A DNA stretch of 64,000 bases from positions 248,001 through 312,000 of the forward strand of contig CM050001.1 in assembly GCA_016630955.3 (NCBI GenBank), read 5' to 3'. This DNA comes from Didymella arachidicola. Taxonomy: Eukaryota; Ascomycota; Dothideomycetes; Pleosporales; Didymellaceae. The notes under the pieces are model-generated. The model worked only from the letters and a program-made list of their open reading frames with translations, did no database searches and had not been told where the DNA came from. The first letter of the stretch is position 1. Every line of letters begins with the position of its first letter. Shown piece by piece: positions 32,506-44,515 of this stretch. Both the position numbers and the translations under genes were made by a program.

Positions 32506-34259
32506 ATGAGCACACTTCCAGAGGCTGAGGCTAAAGAACATGATTCATCCAACGAAGAATCACAACGCTATTATGGTGTCAGGCCTCGTTTACCACAAAA
32601 ATCCCGGGGTATCCATCTGAGTGATAAATGGAAGGACGGTCGTGTATTAGTGATCGACTTTGCCAAGTCTGGCAACAAGTATAAAGTGTATGGCGATCCG
32701 ACGGAACTGATGAAATTCCACGCTAGTGACATCCTCGAAGACGAATCAGCACTGCGAGTTATACAGGTTCAGAATGCTGAATGGGCGAGGGACTTCTACA
32801 CGAAAAATTTCAACATCAAGAAGAGGAACTACGTGGGTCCGTCCATGCGGCAATCCACCGGCAACGGGAAGGTCCAAAAAAAGGTCAAGAAGCTGATCTG
32901 GAAAGCTAAGGCATCTCGAGTGCAACTTTCCCCTTCAGGGTTGTTCAAATGTGTTGATTTCGCATGTGATTACTTAGGTCGCTATGAGAAGATGGATGAT
33001 CTCGCAAAATCCCGTGGGAAGCCTCTGGTTATGGAATTGAAGCATTACGGCAACAATGATAACCTGCCCGTCCACGGCTACAACCTGTATACCGATCAGT
33101 TCTCTGTATACGTACAGATGATCGGCAAGGAGGCTACGGATAATTCTGGAGGTCGCGCTTCCACTAAAGGAACTCTTCCGGTAAATGGTGACGGCCTGTC
33201 CACGGACATTGCAAGTTCCGACACGGCAGGTGAGCAAATGGTCGCCAAACTTCGAAAATTCAATGCGGTCATTATCTTCACCGACTCAGCAGATGGCCTT
33301 GAAAATAGCACCTTGATCAAGGCTGGTGGGGTGAAAGAGAGCCACTGGAAAACCATGGCGGAAAACTTGGATTGGGGATTAGAATACATCCCGGTAACGG
33401 AGCTTATAGACATGGTGTTGAGGGACGTTTTTGGTGCAATGCTCAGCAAGTGGAGGCTTACCTCGCTCACTTGTGCTGACCACGTCAGTATACTTGAGGA
33501 AATGAGTGAGTCGATGTACTGGTGCAGGATCTGCTCTGGCTAATCAATGAGCAGCTTACAACAACCCGACGGACGAGGAACAGACCAAGCTGCTGTTTAA
33601 GAGCAGTGCAGAGTGGATGGGGATCAATCGGTTGATGTACCTACATAGGGATGTTGCCCGCGAGATGCGCACGCGTTTGGGCGAAATGCGGTCATTATCA
33701 GATGAACCAGATATAAATTGGCTGGGTTCTGTGCCAGAGGACTTCGAGAAGCTAATCCAAGAGTGGGATAGAGAAGTCGTCCATCGGACCGCAGCTCTGT
33801 CTGAAATGATCTACAAAACGGTTGCTTTCCAGGACTCAAAGAACTCCCTCGAATTTGAGCAGTCAATGTGGATACTCAGCTGGATTACCTTTATCTTTCT
33901 GCCGCTCACGTTTTCTGTCGGTCTGTTTGGCATGAGTAAGTCTGTCACCCAATTTGTCTGGAAACTGCTGACTGAACCACCAAGACGTTGACACGCTTTA
34001 GTCAAACCCCTCGATAAAGTGGTGGTTCCTTACATCCGCCTTGATCTTTTTCTTCGTCTTCCTCTTTTGGTGCATGTTCAAGCGCAACGAGTCTTCTCCT
34101 CAGAAACCACCGAAGCGTACAAACGAGTACAAAGAAGTTAAGCCATCTGGGATATTCCCTGGCCTTCGATGGCGGCTCCTACAGCTGCGGTATCCGGCAC
34201 GCAACCTGAAAAAGGACCCGCCACCTGATGACGGTGTCACAGATGTTCTTGGTCCATAG
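32506..34259 (+). pseudogene. CorA-like Mg2+ transporter broken by one TAG
   Basis: CorA-family channels carry Mg2+ across membranes. Exons 32506-33505, 33555-33935, 33985-34259, with two 49-nt introns. The second splice rebuilds the family hallmark GMN (GGC ATG A|AC) after the first membrane segment (WITFIFLPLTFSVGLFGM). Five codons later, at 33999-34001, the frame reads TAG. The same frame then continues SNPSIKWW and a second membrane segment (FLTSALIFFFVFLFW), plus a basic tail to 34259. So only the one stop separates the two halves. Terminating there would remove TM2 and leave a non-functional channel. Start could be 32422. Alternative acceptor sites give no membrane segment. An assembly error or stop readthrough are other explanations. 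Confidence 0.75.
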
Positions 34260-35998
34260 CGCGATCTCAAAAAACGGCTTGCTGAACATTGGCTTCGGGG
34301 TATCGACAGGCGCGTAGCCAACAAGCCCGATGAGATGGCAGAGCAAGCAGCTGGTAACTTTACCATTTTACCGGTCTGAGTAGATTACTGCGTGTAAAGT
34401 ACGTTGAAAATGGACAGTTGGGTTGATAGTTGGTTCAGGATTGAAGTATAAACAGAGCCAGCCGGGCGATGGACTCGATGCGAGTAGAAATTTACGTTCC
34501 GATACGCCCTGCTCATGAGGAAGTATCCGTCTAATTGGAGATATGAAGCTGGTAGTCTCAGCAGTGTATGTACTCAACATCACTTCTCTAGGCACTTATT
34601 CGCTACTCCACTTCCATATCGCTGCGTGATCCAAACGTGGTCGCACCCGCTTACTGCTGATGCCCCGACAGGCCGCGCCCACTTGGCCAATTCTTCCGCT
34701 GAGAAACGCAGTGCTGAACTCACCAGTCCCTTAATAAATACTTTGCATCGAGATCCGCATAGCCACCAGACCGCTCCCACCTTACAAGATCACTCCGCAA
34801 AGAAAACGCCCATCTTCCGCGCGAAATCACGCAATACACACAACACCCTACCCCTTCTCCAACCCACAGCACTTATCCCATTCAGCCACCTTCTACATCC
34901 GCACCATCCCTCCCATCACCAACACACTCCTTCGCACCGTCCACCTCGCACACCCACCAGCCCCACTTTATCCCACCACATCACACAGCCTCGGCAGCAT
35001 CTCACAGCTTCGAACCACAACCACCCAGCGCCAAACGAACCCCCTCGTAAACTAAAATAACATCCCCCCTTGGCAGAGCCCAAACCTGAACACAGCAACG
35101 CCGCTCATTTCAACCAGATCCGCAGTGACAAGTGCACCGCTTTCCGCGCCCCTGCGAAGACTCTTGAACCGTGGCGAGGCCCGGGTGCTTGTGCAGCGAC
35201 CTCGCGTTTAATGATTGTGCGCGTGTGGGGATACTGACGCTTTTAATACATACATACATACATTCGTAGAAACGGCAGCGAGGGGGGGGAGCCCGCTCCC
35301 TTGCAACATTACATTATAGTACAAGTATACAATATATACAAAAAATCTCAATCCAAAGTAAGCATGCAAACCCAGCAATCCTTCAAATAAAATACTAAAA
35401 ACCCGCACAAGCAGTGTAGTAAAATCCACACAAACTCCGTGTCCCCTCGCTCACCCCCCTGACCTCAACCCAACCCACAATTTCTCGACTCGGAACGGAA
35501 CACGAGTGAACTGAGAGCGTTAAAACACGAGCGAGTGTGAAAGACCGCAAGACCGTCAACGATAGGTGGATAGATAGCATGTTCTCTTGGAACGCTGAGA
35601 GAGAGCGGCTACAAAAGGAATGTTGCAGAGCCATGCTCTCCAGAGGGACCTCTTCAAACAACAAAAAGAACATCTTCTCACCAGAGACCTCTCTTTCCAA
35701 ACCAAACAAAACACACCCAAACACGCCATCATCGCTACAACATAACATAGCTGAGCGGACCCTAACCCCCCCAAAAAAAACCAAGAAAAGTCCAAGAACA
35801 TGTCCATCCAATCTTAGTCTTTCAAACAGATGCCCACGCAGACCTCAGCTGCTCGCGCCCAGAATTAAAAAAGCCGCTTAAAATCCAAAAAAAACCCCCC
35901 CGCCAACGCTTTTGCCAGCGATTGCAACAACGCCAGTCGTTACGGTCGTGGATCCCAAATGTATCATACAGCCTCCCCAAAAGTCCATCGTCGCCAGA
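34260..35998. other. Intergenic with strand-asymmetric composition
   Basis: 1.74 kb between the CorA-like gene and the Ace2 stop. About 34770-35060 and 35400-35900 are rich in A and C and very poor in G on the plus strand. A poly-G/poly-C tract occurs at about 35283-35290. The part next to 35998 is the Ace2 3' UTR. Open frames here are products of composition. Confidence 0.5.
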
Positions 35999-37918
35999 TT
36001 ATACAGTGCTGAAGTCGAGAAAGTCGTAGTTGGTGTTGTCGACGGCGGTGAAGTCGCTCATGGCGCGCATCTCGAGGTCGAACTGCGAGGGCGAGGGCTC
36101 TTGGCGGATGTCGAAGAGTTCTTCCAACGCGTCCTGCGGCGAGATGGGAGAGGTTGGGGGTGTAGTGAAGCCTTGCGACTTGACGGATGAGCGCGATGGC
36201 GACTCTGTGACTTTTAGTGGGCTAGGTTGGCTGGGCTGGTGCGATTGTGTGCGCTCGCGTGCGGGCTCGCGGGATTGCTGGGGGTAGCCTGGCGATAGGG
36301 GAGGGGTTTGTGCTGGTTCGGAGAGCGGGCGAAGGAGGTGTATTGATGCAACGTCACTGGTGTAAGAGGCGGCGCGTGCGAACTCCTCCTCGCGGTCTGT
36401 TTCGTGGTAAGGGCTGGATTGGGGCTCGAAACTGGAAAAGTCAGCGCCAGCTGGCGGGTTACTATTCGCATGTTGCTTACCTGAATGGGTCTGTTGACGC
36501 GTTTATTGGGTCGTTGAAGTTCTGGAGCGGCGCTTCAAACGACTCGTAGGGCGAACGACCGTCTGACTCGGGCGAGCTGCCGGCTTCCGAAGAGGCTGCA
36601 GACGCGATGGCACGTCGAGTCCTGCTTGCCTTTGCCACGCGCTCTTCCATCTCAGGACGCTGCTTCTTCGGCCTGCCGCGCTTTGCTTGCCGTCGCACGG
36701 CATCGGCAAAGCCACCAACGCACATGCCACGCTGACGATGTCTGGTGAGAGCGTCTTGTCGCGCAAATCCAGCACCACAGGGGCACTTGTAGGGCTTGTT
36801 GCCCGAGTGGATCTTCGCATGGCGCTTGAGGTCGTGCTGGCGTACAAAGCATTTGCCGCATCCATTGCACTTGTACTGCCTGTCGCCGAGATGTGTCTGA
36901 ACGTGCGAGCGGATGTTCTCTCTCCTGCCAAAGACCTTGCCGCAATCCTGGTACAAGCAAGTCCACTTGTTCGTCTTGGGGTCCTGCTCGCTGATGTAGC
37001 GCTGGACTTCTTCAGAGGAGATGCCGGTGAACTCGACCGTGGCATCGATGTCGAGGTCGTTGTAGAGCGGGACCTCGTCGTACGGGCTGGGCGCAAGCGG
37101 GACGTCGTCATATGGGCTCGGGGCAAGCGGCAGACCGTTGGGCATGGCGTGGATGGGGCTGCTGCCGTGGATGGGGCTGCTGCCGTGGATGGGGCTGCTG
37201 CCGTGGATAGGGCTGTGGGGCTCGAGCGCGGGAAGCAGTGTCGGCATGTGCGAGAAGGGGGTCGTCTCTTCGTCCTCGGTGATGCCGTGGAGGAACGGCT
37301 GGGGGATTCTCATGCGCGGCGAGGCTTGCGGCGAGGGCGAGACGTCTGATCCGTAGTACACGGACCCCGGAGACTCGTAGCCGTTGTCGTGGTCGGGGCT
37401 CTCGTAGTCGAAGCCCATGGAGCGCGAGGTCGGCCGCAGGTTGATGTCGGCCATGTCGTTGAAGTTTGTGGGGTGGGGAGCCATGCCAAACGACTGGTGG
37501 CTGGGCAGCTGCGCGGGCTTCTCTGGGATGACGGCCTGGGGCACGGCTGCGACGGTCGGCGTGGGGAGGATGTTGATGAAGACCTGGCCGCACGAGCCGT
37601 AGACGGACTGGATGTGCTCGTGCAGGTCCTTCAGCTGCTGCTCGGTCGGGGCCTTGTTGGGCGACAGCGAGCGGCTGCGCGTGTGCGCGATGGGCGAGTG
37701 TGGGCGCGAGCGGTAGATGGGCGAGTGTGGGCGCGAGCGGTAGATGGGCGAGCGCAGGGGCGACCGGGGCGATCTGCATCTGGGCGAGAGCTGCACTGGG
37801 GACTGGAGGAAGGCGTCGTGGGGGCCCGGCTGGGGCATGCTGTGCGGCTGCGCTGCTTGCATCGGCTGCTGTGGGGGTTGTCCTAGAGGGTTAGTAGTGT
37901 AGCCTGCCGCGCCGTGCC

Positions 37919-37954
<36 letters not shown>

Positions 37955-38219
37955 AGGGCCCCGGGCTGGGCGCGTGGACCGCCTCGAGGTTGAGCCCGCG
38001 AAGATCCAGGCTCATGCCCGACCGGCTGTGTCGAGGCCGCGTTGGGCTCGCCGGGCGCGGGCGCACCGAGGCCATCTCGAAGGCGTTCGGCGTCGAGAGC
38101 TGGCGGCGGTGCTGCATTCTGCGGCGCGCGAGGCCCTGGGGCGAGCTGGTCGCGTTGGTGCCGGTGCTGGTGCTGGCGCTGGCGGTGGTGCTGGCGGTGG
38201 TGCTGGTGTTGGACAGCAT
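35999..38219 (-). CDS. ACE2: Ace2/Swi5-type C2H2 zinc-finger transcription factor
   Basis: A regulator of late-mitosis and cell-separation genes in yeasts; in filamentous fungi linked to morphology. Exon 1 36481-38219, intron 36432-36480 (49 nt), exon 2 35999-36431; 723 residues. Met at 38300 would give 750. Three fingers at about 460-550: CLYQDCGKVFGRRENIRSHVQTH, CNGCGKCFVRQHDLKRHAKIH, then the atypical third CPCGAGFARQDALTRHRQRGMC. The last, followed by a KRGRPKK basic motif, is diagnostic of Ace2/Swi5. The N-terminal part is low-complexity, with a glutamine run and repeats of SPIYRSRPHS and SPIHGS, many being Ser-Pro sites suitable for CDK phosphorylation. The 3' exon adds 143 acidic/Ser-Pro residues ending NYDFLDFSTV. 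Confidence 0.92.
37149..37216. repeat. 18-bp coding minisatellite in ACE2
   Basis: Three exact and one degenerate copy of an 18-bp unit (gtggatggggctgctgcc on plus), encoding HGSSPI repeats on the minus strand. Confidence 0.9.
37695..37755. repeat. 30-bp coding tandem repeat in ACE2
   Basis: Two near-identical copies of a 30-bp unit encoding SPIYRSRPHS, followed by a partial copy. Confidence 0.85.
37920..37951. repeat. CAG/CTG microsatellite (poly-Gln) in ACE2
   Basis: About eleven CTG triplets on the plus strand, read as a glutamine run in the minus-strand gene. Such runs vary in length between strains. Confidence 0.9.
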
Positions 38220-39055
38220 GCTGATGCTCGTCGAGTCCGGTGGTCTTGTCCAAGGACGGGCGTCCTGTTTTGTCCGATCCTGAGGGCAGAGTGAGCCCAC
38301 TGTCTCCGTGTTTCGATGGGGCGCGTCCGTGGGCGAGGGATTGGACGCGACGCTTCGGGGCGGATAACACGTACCTCACGCAAATACAAGCGGCGCTCCG
38401 CCGGGCGGTTGGTCTCCTCGCCGTGTTCCTCAGTACAGCGCAGTCTCCCAGAGCCTGCCTCACGTAAGTATCACTGGCCGCAGCCTCTGCAGACTATAGT
38501 AGAGATGGATTGGGGTCGCGGTGGGACAGGCGCGTCGCCGTCTGGACTCTCAGGGCAGGCGGCAGATGCACTGGACTTGGTGGGGATGAGATGCGAGGGG
38601 TGTGGATTCTCGAGGGCTGATGTAGGAGCGCGCGCAGCCCGACATGACGCTGTCTAGCACTCCTTCGGGCAAAGCCATCAACACAACACCCGCTCGCAGT
38701 TGCCCGGCAACCCAGCGCGCCGTGCAGTGGCGCCGTCCCAGTTCTGTTCGGCCGCAGTGCCGCCGCCGCACCAGCCACACTCGGTTGTCTGACTAAGCGG
38801 CCCACAAAGCTAATTGCCCTACTTATCGCACATTTTCCCCTCGAGCGTTCTGCACGACTGAGGAAGACAACCATTGTCTAGGTAAGCCCGCCCCGTTATC
38901 CACGACGCGCGCTCTCATCTTAGACTGGCCGGCGCTTCCCACCGTACAGGGCGTTTCAGCGCTGCTGCTATGCAAGCCGTCCTCGAAGCGCGCGCCTCGC
39001 TGCGAGACGCTGTACTTCAACCCTCCACCGATGCTGACCAACCCTTCAGGCCGCC
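38220..39055. promoter_or_regulatory. Divergent intergenic, ACE2 / ubiquitin-S27a
   Basis: 836 bp between opposite starts. A likely leader intron of the ubiquitin gene spans 38882-39049: GTAAGC donor, TTCAG acceptor six bases before the start codon, common for fungal ribosomal-protein genes. The ACE2 leader occupies the left part. Confidence 0.55.
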
Positions 39056-39572
<517 letters not shown>

Positions 39573-40288
39573 GCCATTGACTCGAGTTACGACATGGGCA
39601 ATCATGGAGGACTCAAAGGCACACCATATGTCTGAAAAGGCACCACGCATGTCAACCAATCAAGATCAATCATCATCATCAAGACCTCAACCATCATCTT
39701 CTGCGTGACCTTGCATCGTCGTGACATCTAATTCTCCCACATCAGCCCGCCGCCACACTCCCTGCATAGCAACAAGCTGAGCTAACGCCGGACTTCCGGT
39801 TCCTCGCGTTCCCCCGACGATTACCGGCAGGTCCGCAGCCCCCCGCTTAACATCAGCACTTCAGCTGCGTGCCACACCTGCTGTTGAGACGCACATAAGC
39901 CCGTCGACTCGACGACTCGCGAACCTTGTTCTGCCGTGTGTGCACGATAACGCTTCCAGAAAGTCTACAATCTTGACTCGGGCCATGACATGACTATGTA
40001 TGGAAGGAAAGTATGCTGATATCTGGATTTACCGACGTCACTTTCATGGAGCAGCAATAAAGTGAGTTGAGCCGTGCCTAGAAGGAGAAGAAGAAGAAAA
40101 GCATGTACATTATGTCTAGAAGAAGAAGAAAGTATATATATTATGTCCAGAGGAAGAAGAAAAGCATGTGCATTGTGTCATTCTGATTGAACTTCATCAT
40201 GGTAGCGCTCGCTGTCCATGCCAAACCAACACCTCTACACCAACGCCATCTATGCAACCACAAACCATGCATCCTCACCAAACCCGCC
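39573..40288. other. Intergenic, convergent genes, with a tandem repeat
   Basis: 716 bp between the stop codons of the ubiquitin fusion and allantoinase. Apart from the purine-rich repeat at 40077-40178 nothing is recognised. Confidence 0.6.
40077..40178. repeat. Imperfect purine-rich tandem repeat
   Basis: Three copies of 39, 31 and 32 bp (40077-40115, 40116-40146, 40147-40178). Each is an AGAAGAAGAA tract followed by a CATGTACATTATGT-like end. Confidence 0.8.
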
Positions 40289-42029
40289 CTACGCCCTCGC
40301 CGTCCTAGGCTCAATCAACGTCTTCCCACTCGGCCCGCTCTTCTGAAACCCTTCTTCCCTCGAAAACACCCTCTCCCCCCTTAGCAAAGTCTCCCTCACC
40401 ACGCCCCTCAGTGTCTGGTTCTCATACGGACTGACTTTATTGCGGAACAGCATAGTACTCGGCTCGACCTGTTTATAATTAGCACCCCATTCTCAACTTC
40501 CTAGGCCAAAAAAATAGAAAAAGGAAGGGAAAAGGGAAAGGAAAGGGGCAAAACCGTACCAGAAACTCCGCCCCCTCGTCAAAAACAACAATATCCGCAT
40601 CAAACCCCACACCCAAATCCCCCTTTGTCTGCTCGAGACCGACTTGTTTGGCCGTGTTGCGACAGCACCACCGCACTATCTCCTCGATGTTGAAATGCGC
40701 ATCGCGTTTGAGACCCTCGGTCCATAGGATCGGCAATCCCAATCCAACAGACGATATCCCGCCCCACGCGCCGAAAAAATCGCCTGCTTCCTCGGGGCCC
40801 TGCATCGGCGTCACGCACCCATCGTCGCTGGAGCTACAGTCCTCGTCGTGGTTCAACGTCTTAGTGCTGTGTTTCCTCGGCGCGAGGTGCGGGGGCAGGA
40901 GTTTGATTTCGGGCGTGCAGGGCGAGTGGTCCGACACGACTGTCTGGATGACGCCGTCGGTCTGGTCCTGGAGGAGCTCGGTCCACAGCGCGTCTTGGTT
41001 GCTTTGCGACCGGATCGGGGGACAGCATTTGTGTCGTGTGTCGCCGTCGGTGATGCGCTCAGCTGCTAGAGCGAGGTAGTGGAAGCATGTTTCTGCTGTA
41101 ATTTTTATCCCGTTTGCGCGGGCTTCACGCAGCATGGGGATTGCTTCCATGGCGGAGAGGTGGACGATGTGGAGCTGCAGGTCGGGGGCGAGGTGCGCGA
41201 GGGAGAGGATTTCGGCGACGGCGTAGGTTTCGAAGGAGGGGGGGCGGGAGGCGAGGAAGGTGGAGTAGGCGTTGAGGGGCCCCTTGGGGGCGAGAGGGGG
41301 GTTTGCGCGTTGGACGTCGTCGCCGACAGAGTCTGAGACTGGGGGGATCATTTCGGCGTGGAACATTAGGGTTGAGGGGGAGTCTTTGAGCTCGAGGAGG
41401 GCTTTTTCGATATCAAGAGAGGAGACTGCTGGGAACTCTTCGACCTGGGAGTTGGTTAGTGATTGAGGGCTATGGAATAAGAAAGGTGAGTAACATACAC
41501 CACTGTCACATAGAAAGCCCTTGAAGCCTCGTACACCTGCATCGACAAGTCCCTTGAGATCCTTGTCGTTGCCCGGAATGATGCCGCCATAGAAACCAAC
41601 ATCGACCCAGCACTTGCCCTGCGCGGCAGCCACTTTGATGTTGAGATTCTCAACAGTAGTCGTCGGTGGGATGGCGTTCAGCGGCATATCGACCACCGTA
41701 GTAACACCGCCAAAAGCAGCAGCGCGTGTACCAGTCCAGAAGCCCTCCCATTCTGTCCGCCCGGGCTCGTTGAGATGTACATGTGCGTCGACAAGACCCG
41801 GAAGGAGGATGTATGGTGAGTAGTCGGTGTATGGCGTGTTCTCGGGGAAGTCCGACCGGGGCAGGACAGAGTGGAAGATGGAGACAATCTTTCCAGTGTT
41901 CTGGTTGATTATGATGGTTGCTTCGGTGAGTCGGCCAGCGACTACTGCTCGCGAAGATGCAACGACCTTGATTGGCTGAGATGGCTGGCTGTGCTCCAGC
42001 GGTGCTGGCGAAGTTGCGTGAGGGGCCAT
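40289..42029 (-). CDS. DAL1: Allantoinase
   Basis: Opens the allantoin ring to allantoate in purine catabolism. Exon 1 41499-42029, intron 41445-41498 (54 nt), exon 2 40560-41444, intron 40469-40559 (91 nt), exon 3 40289-40468; 531 residues (533 from the Met at 42035). Amidohydrolase features: metal-binding DAHVHLNEPGRTEWEGF, the carboxylated lysine in GVRGFKGFLC, later metal ligands in FHAE and HIVHLS, and Asp in VVSDHSPC. The final exon gives VEPSTMLFRNKVSPYENQT, matching the family C-terminus. Both introns can be read through at least partly, so a naive frame ends wrongly in a Phe/Pro-rich tail at 40479. Tandem GATA sites lie upstream. Confidence 0.95.
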
Positions 42030-42035
42030 GTTCAA

Positions 42036-44515
42036 TGTCGAACTAAACTACAGCTGAGCTTCGACACTGTAGCCGGGAGAATAAGGTATAAGTATAGACA
42101 ATCAGCCGCGGCAAACGCGGGGAAGAACAGGTGGGATGTGGGACGCTCGTAGGAGGCGCTGATAAGCAGTGATAAGATGCGAGTGTGGTGTTGAGCCCGA
42201 CAGTTGAAAGAGCACACCGCTTCCGTATAAACTTGAGCTTTGCAAAGAGACGAGCAAGTGTCGCCGTCCGAGATCACTATGCAACGATGATACCAAAAAC
42301 GCCCAAACCTGGGGTACAGGTTTCTTATCTATGCACCAAATGGGTACATGAGATCGGTAGTAGACCCCCGGAAACGACATGGTGTCAGGGGCGTTGACAC
42401 TCGGCAACAGACCGCCTCGTTTTACTCGATCAAAATTGGTCGTCCGGTAGACATGTAAGGTTATCGAGACCCTAGACCTTGCAACTCAAATTCGCTCCCG
42501 CACTAGGCGCAAGCACGGCCAACACGATTTCAATCGTGGTTTTGGGCGAAGCTGTTGGCTTTGCATTGCGAACCTCGTTTCGATGTCACCAGTTGCAAGA
42601 AACATCCAGAGCGAGTTTCACTGCTCTGCAGAAGTCTGCAAAGCAGCACTTGGCGGTGAGCAGAGCCCGCGGGATTTCTTTGTTAGGCGGAGGCGGCCGT
42701 GTAACTGATAAGGCGTGGAGTCGTATCGTATCGGGACCGGGGGTTGATCGGCGCTAGGTGTAAGGAAACTAGCGCAGGGTCAACAACGGCCCAACGTCAT
42801 ATTCTTTTTAAAGCTCAGAGGTCCTCTGGATAGCAAAGGATCAAGATGTTGGACCTGTGAGTTTTTGTCCTGCGTGTATACCTCTTCTTTTCCTACGCTG
42901 ACTTTTGTGTGTAGGAACGACTTGTTGCCAGTTCGCGGGAGCGATTCCGAAGTTGCCGAAGAGACTAGCACACCGTCAGCCGGCGTACTTCTCAACACGC
43001 CTGCGGCAGTGTTTCTTGTTACTCGATCAGATCCTTGTCTATCGAGTAAGAGAAACTATCGACAGACCTCAACCAGCCCTGCCGATGGCTGAGGCGCAGA
43101 ACGGCAGCCGAGAAGTGTCGGACCTGCCCGAGAGTTCTTCTGCTGCCGAGGTCATAAATGCCGCTGCACTCCCAAATTTCTGCCTCTACACAGCCTGGAA
43201 GTACTCCGTAGTACCTCGAATGCACAACTACCTCGACCGGACACATTTCCGCCATACGTATATAACGATGACAACGATGGAGGTTGGAGATTGTGTGTAC
43301 AACAATGTTCGGCCACGCCCGCTGCCCGTCGTCATCCACAGCGCTTGTTGTGAGGTGGTTCGCGTCATCGGCGACTTACGGCTGGACCCTGTTACGATCG
43401 AGTAATGGTTTGCAAATTCCGCACTTCTGGAGATGGTTTTGTTCAGTAGCGCGACCGTGCTGCGCAGTAGACTCGACCAGAGCGCTCTTCAGCCCAGCTC
43501 GGCCTTCGCGTGGTTTACTGCGATGGTCGAGATGCCGGCGTGGACGCAGTGGACGTGTCTGCCAGCAGACAAGTCATAGTGCCGTCACAAATTCGTTCTG
43601 CTATCCGAATTGGACAGAAACCTCGAAATGCGGAAAATGTTGACGTTTGGAGTTCTGCGGACAGCGCATCTGCTCAGCATGGTGCGCAACGCCCTGCGTT
43701 GCAAGCACACTGCTCATCGAATCGAAGTATGTGCACATGAAGTCTGTCTTTGGAATTGAAGACGCAAGTCTGCCCTGTGAACATTGCCTTACGAGGTCTT
43801 TCCAGGTTGGGGCAACCCCGTACACTTGGACGTATGGCGAGCTGTAGACCCTCATCATGTTGCGTTCTCGGTCAATCCGCTGCATGCGTGCTCGTGCGAG
43901 ATGATGTAGGTGGTATAACCTTTCAGACAATTCTGATCTCTTTGAAGAGGCTCTCAGTCCATCTTTCGCCGTTCATAATGATGTGGCTGTAAGCTGGACT
44001 CGTGAGATGTACCTGTCTTCAGCTTCCTAGTTCACGAATGAGAGCTTGAGTTCAGCGATCTGCTCGGTTCGGTCTCGTGTCCTGGAAGTCGAGGTCCCTA
44101 GCCCATCTGACGGTCCTTTATGAGGAAGAGATACGATAGTAGAGAAATGTTATTCTGCAGGAACGACATGTTGGTGTCACCTGCTCGAAGAATCAGACGG
44201 ATCGCAAGTTCATACTCCGCAGCCGAGGTTTTTCCATCCATCACGCAGACCGGAAATCTCTGCGAGGAAACGGAAGGCACCTTTGACCTCGTATGACTCT
44301 TGTTCTTAGCAGGTCCATACATTGGAATGGGTATGTATTGGAAAATCGGACCGTGCCTGATTGATAGAGTATGGCAATAGTACATGTTGTGTAGATGGTA
44401 TATAACTCGGAAACACCGCTAAGAGATTGTGCAGGACATATTGCTGCTTGTGTATATGTGAACTGGATGTCAGTAGTCGCAGACTCGTTTTCCAGTCTTT
44501 CGGGAGGTCTTCAAG
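42036..44515. other. Long region without a recognised gene
   Basis: 2.5 kb. The left 400 bp is the allantoinase promoter. A possible tiny two-exon frame (42846-42856, 42915-43092; GTGAGT donor, GTGTAG acceptor) would encode 62 residues starting MLDLNDLLPV. An open frame at 42905-43405 overlaps it. Neither resembles a known protein. 43400-44100 shows protein-like fragments in changing frames that could be a decayed gene. Left uncalled. Confidence 0.35.
42161..42176 (+). promoter_or_regulatory. Paired GATA sites upstream of allantoinase
   Basis: Two GATAAG hexamers at 42161-42166 and 42171-42176, ten bases apart in the same orientation and about 130 bp upstream of the start codon. Closely paired GATA elements are the known binding arrangement of nitrogen regulators AreA/NIT2, which control purine-catabolic genes. 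Binding here is inference. Confidence 0.6.

Noticed and set aside
34515..35060. 181-codon frame in the C/A-rich tract
   Set aside because: His/Pro/Thr-rich product arises from lack of G, not from coding constraint.
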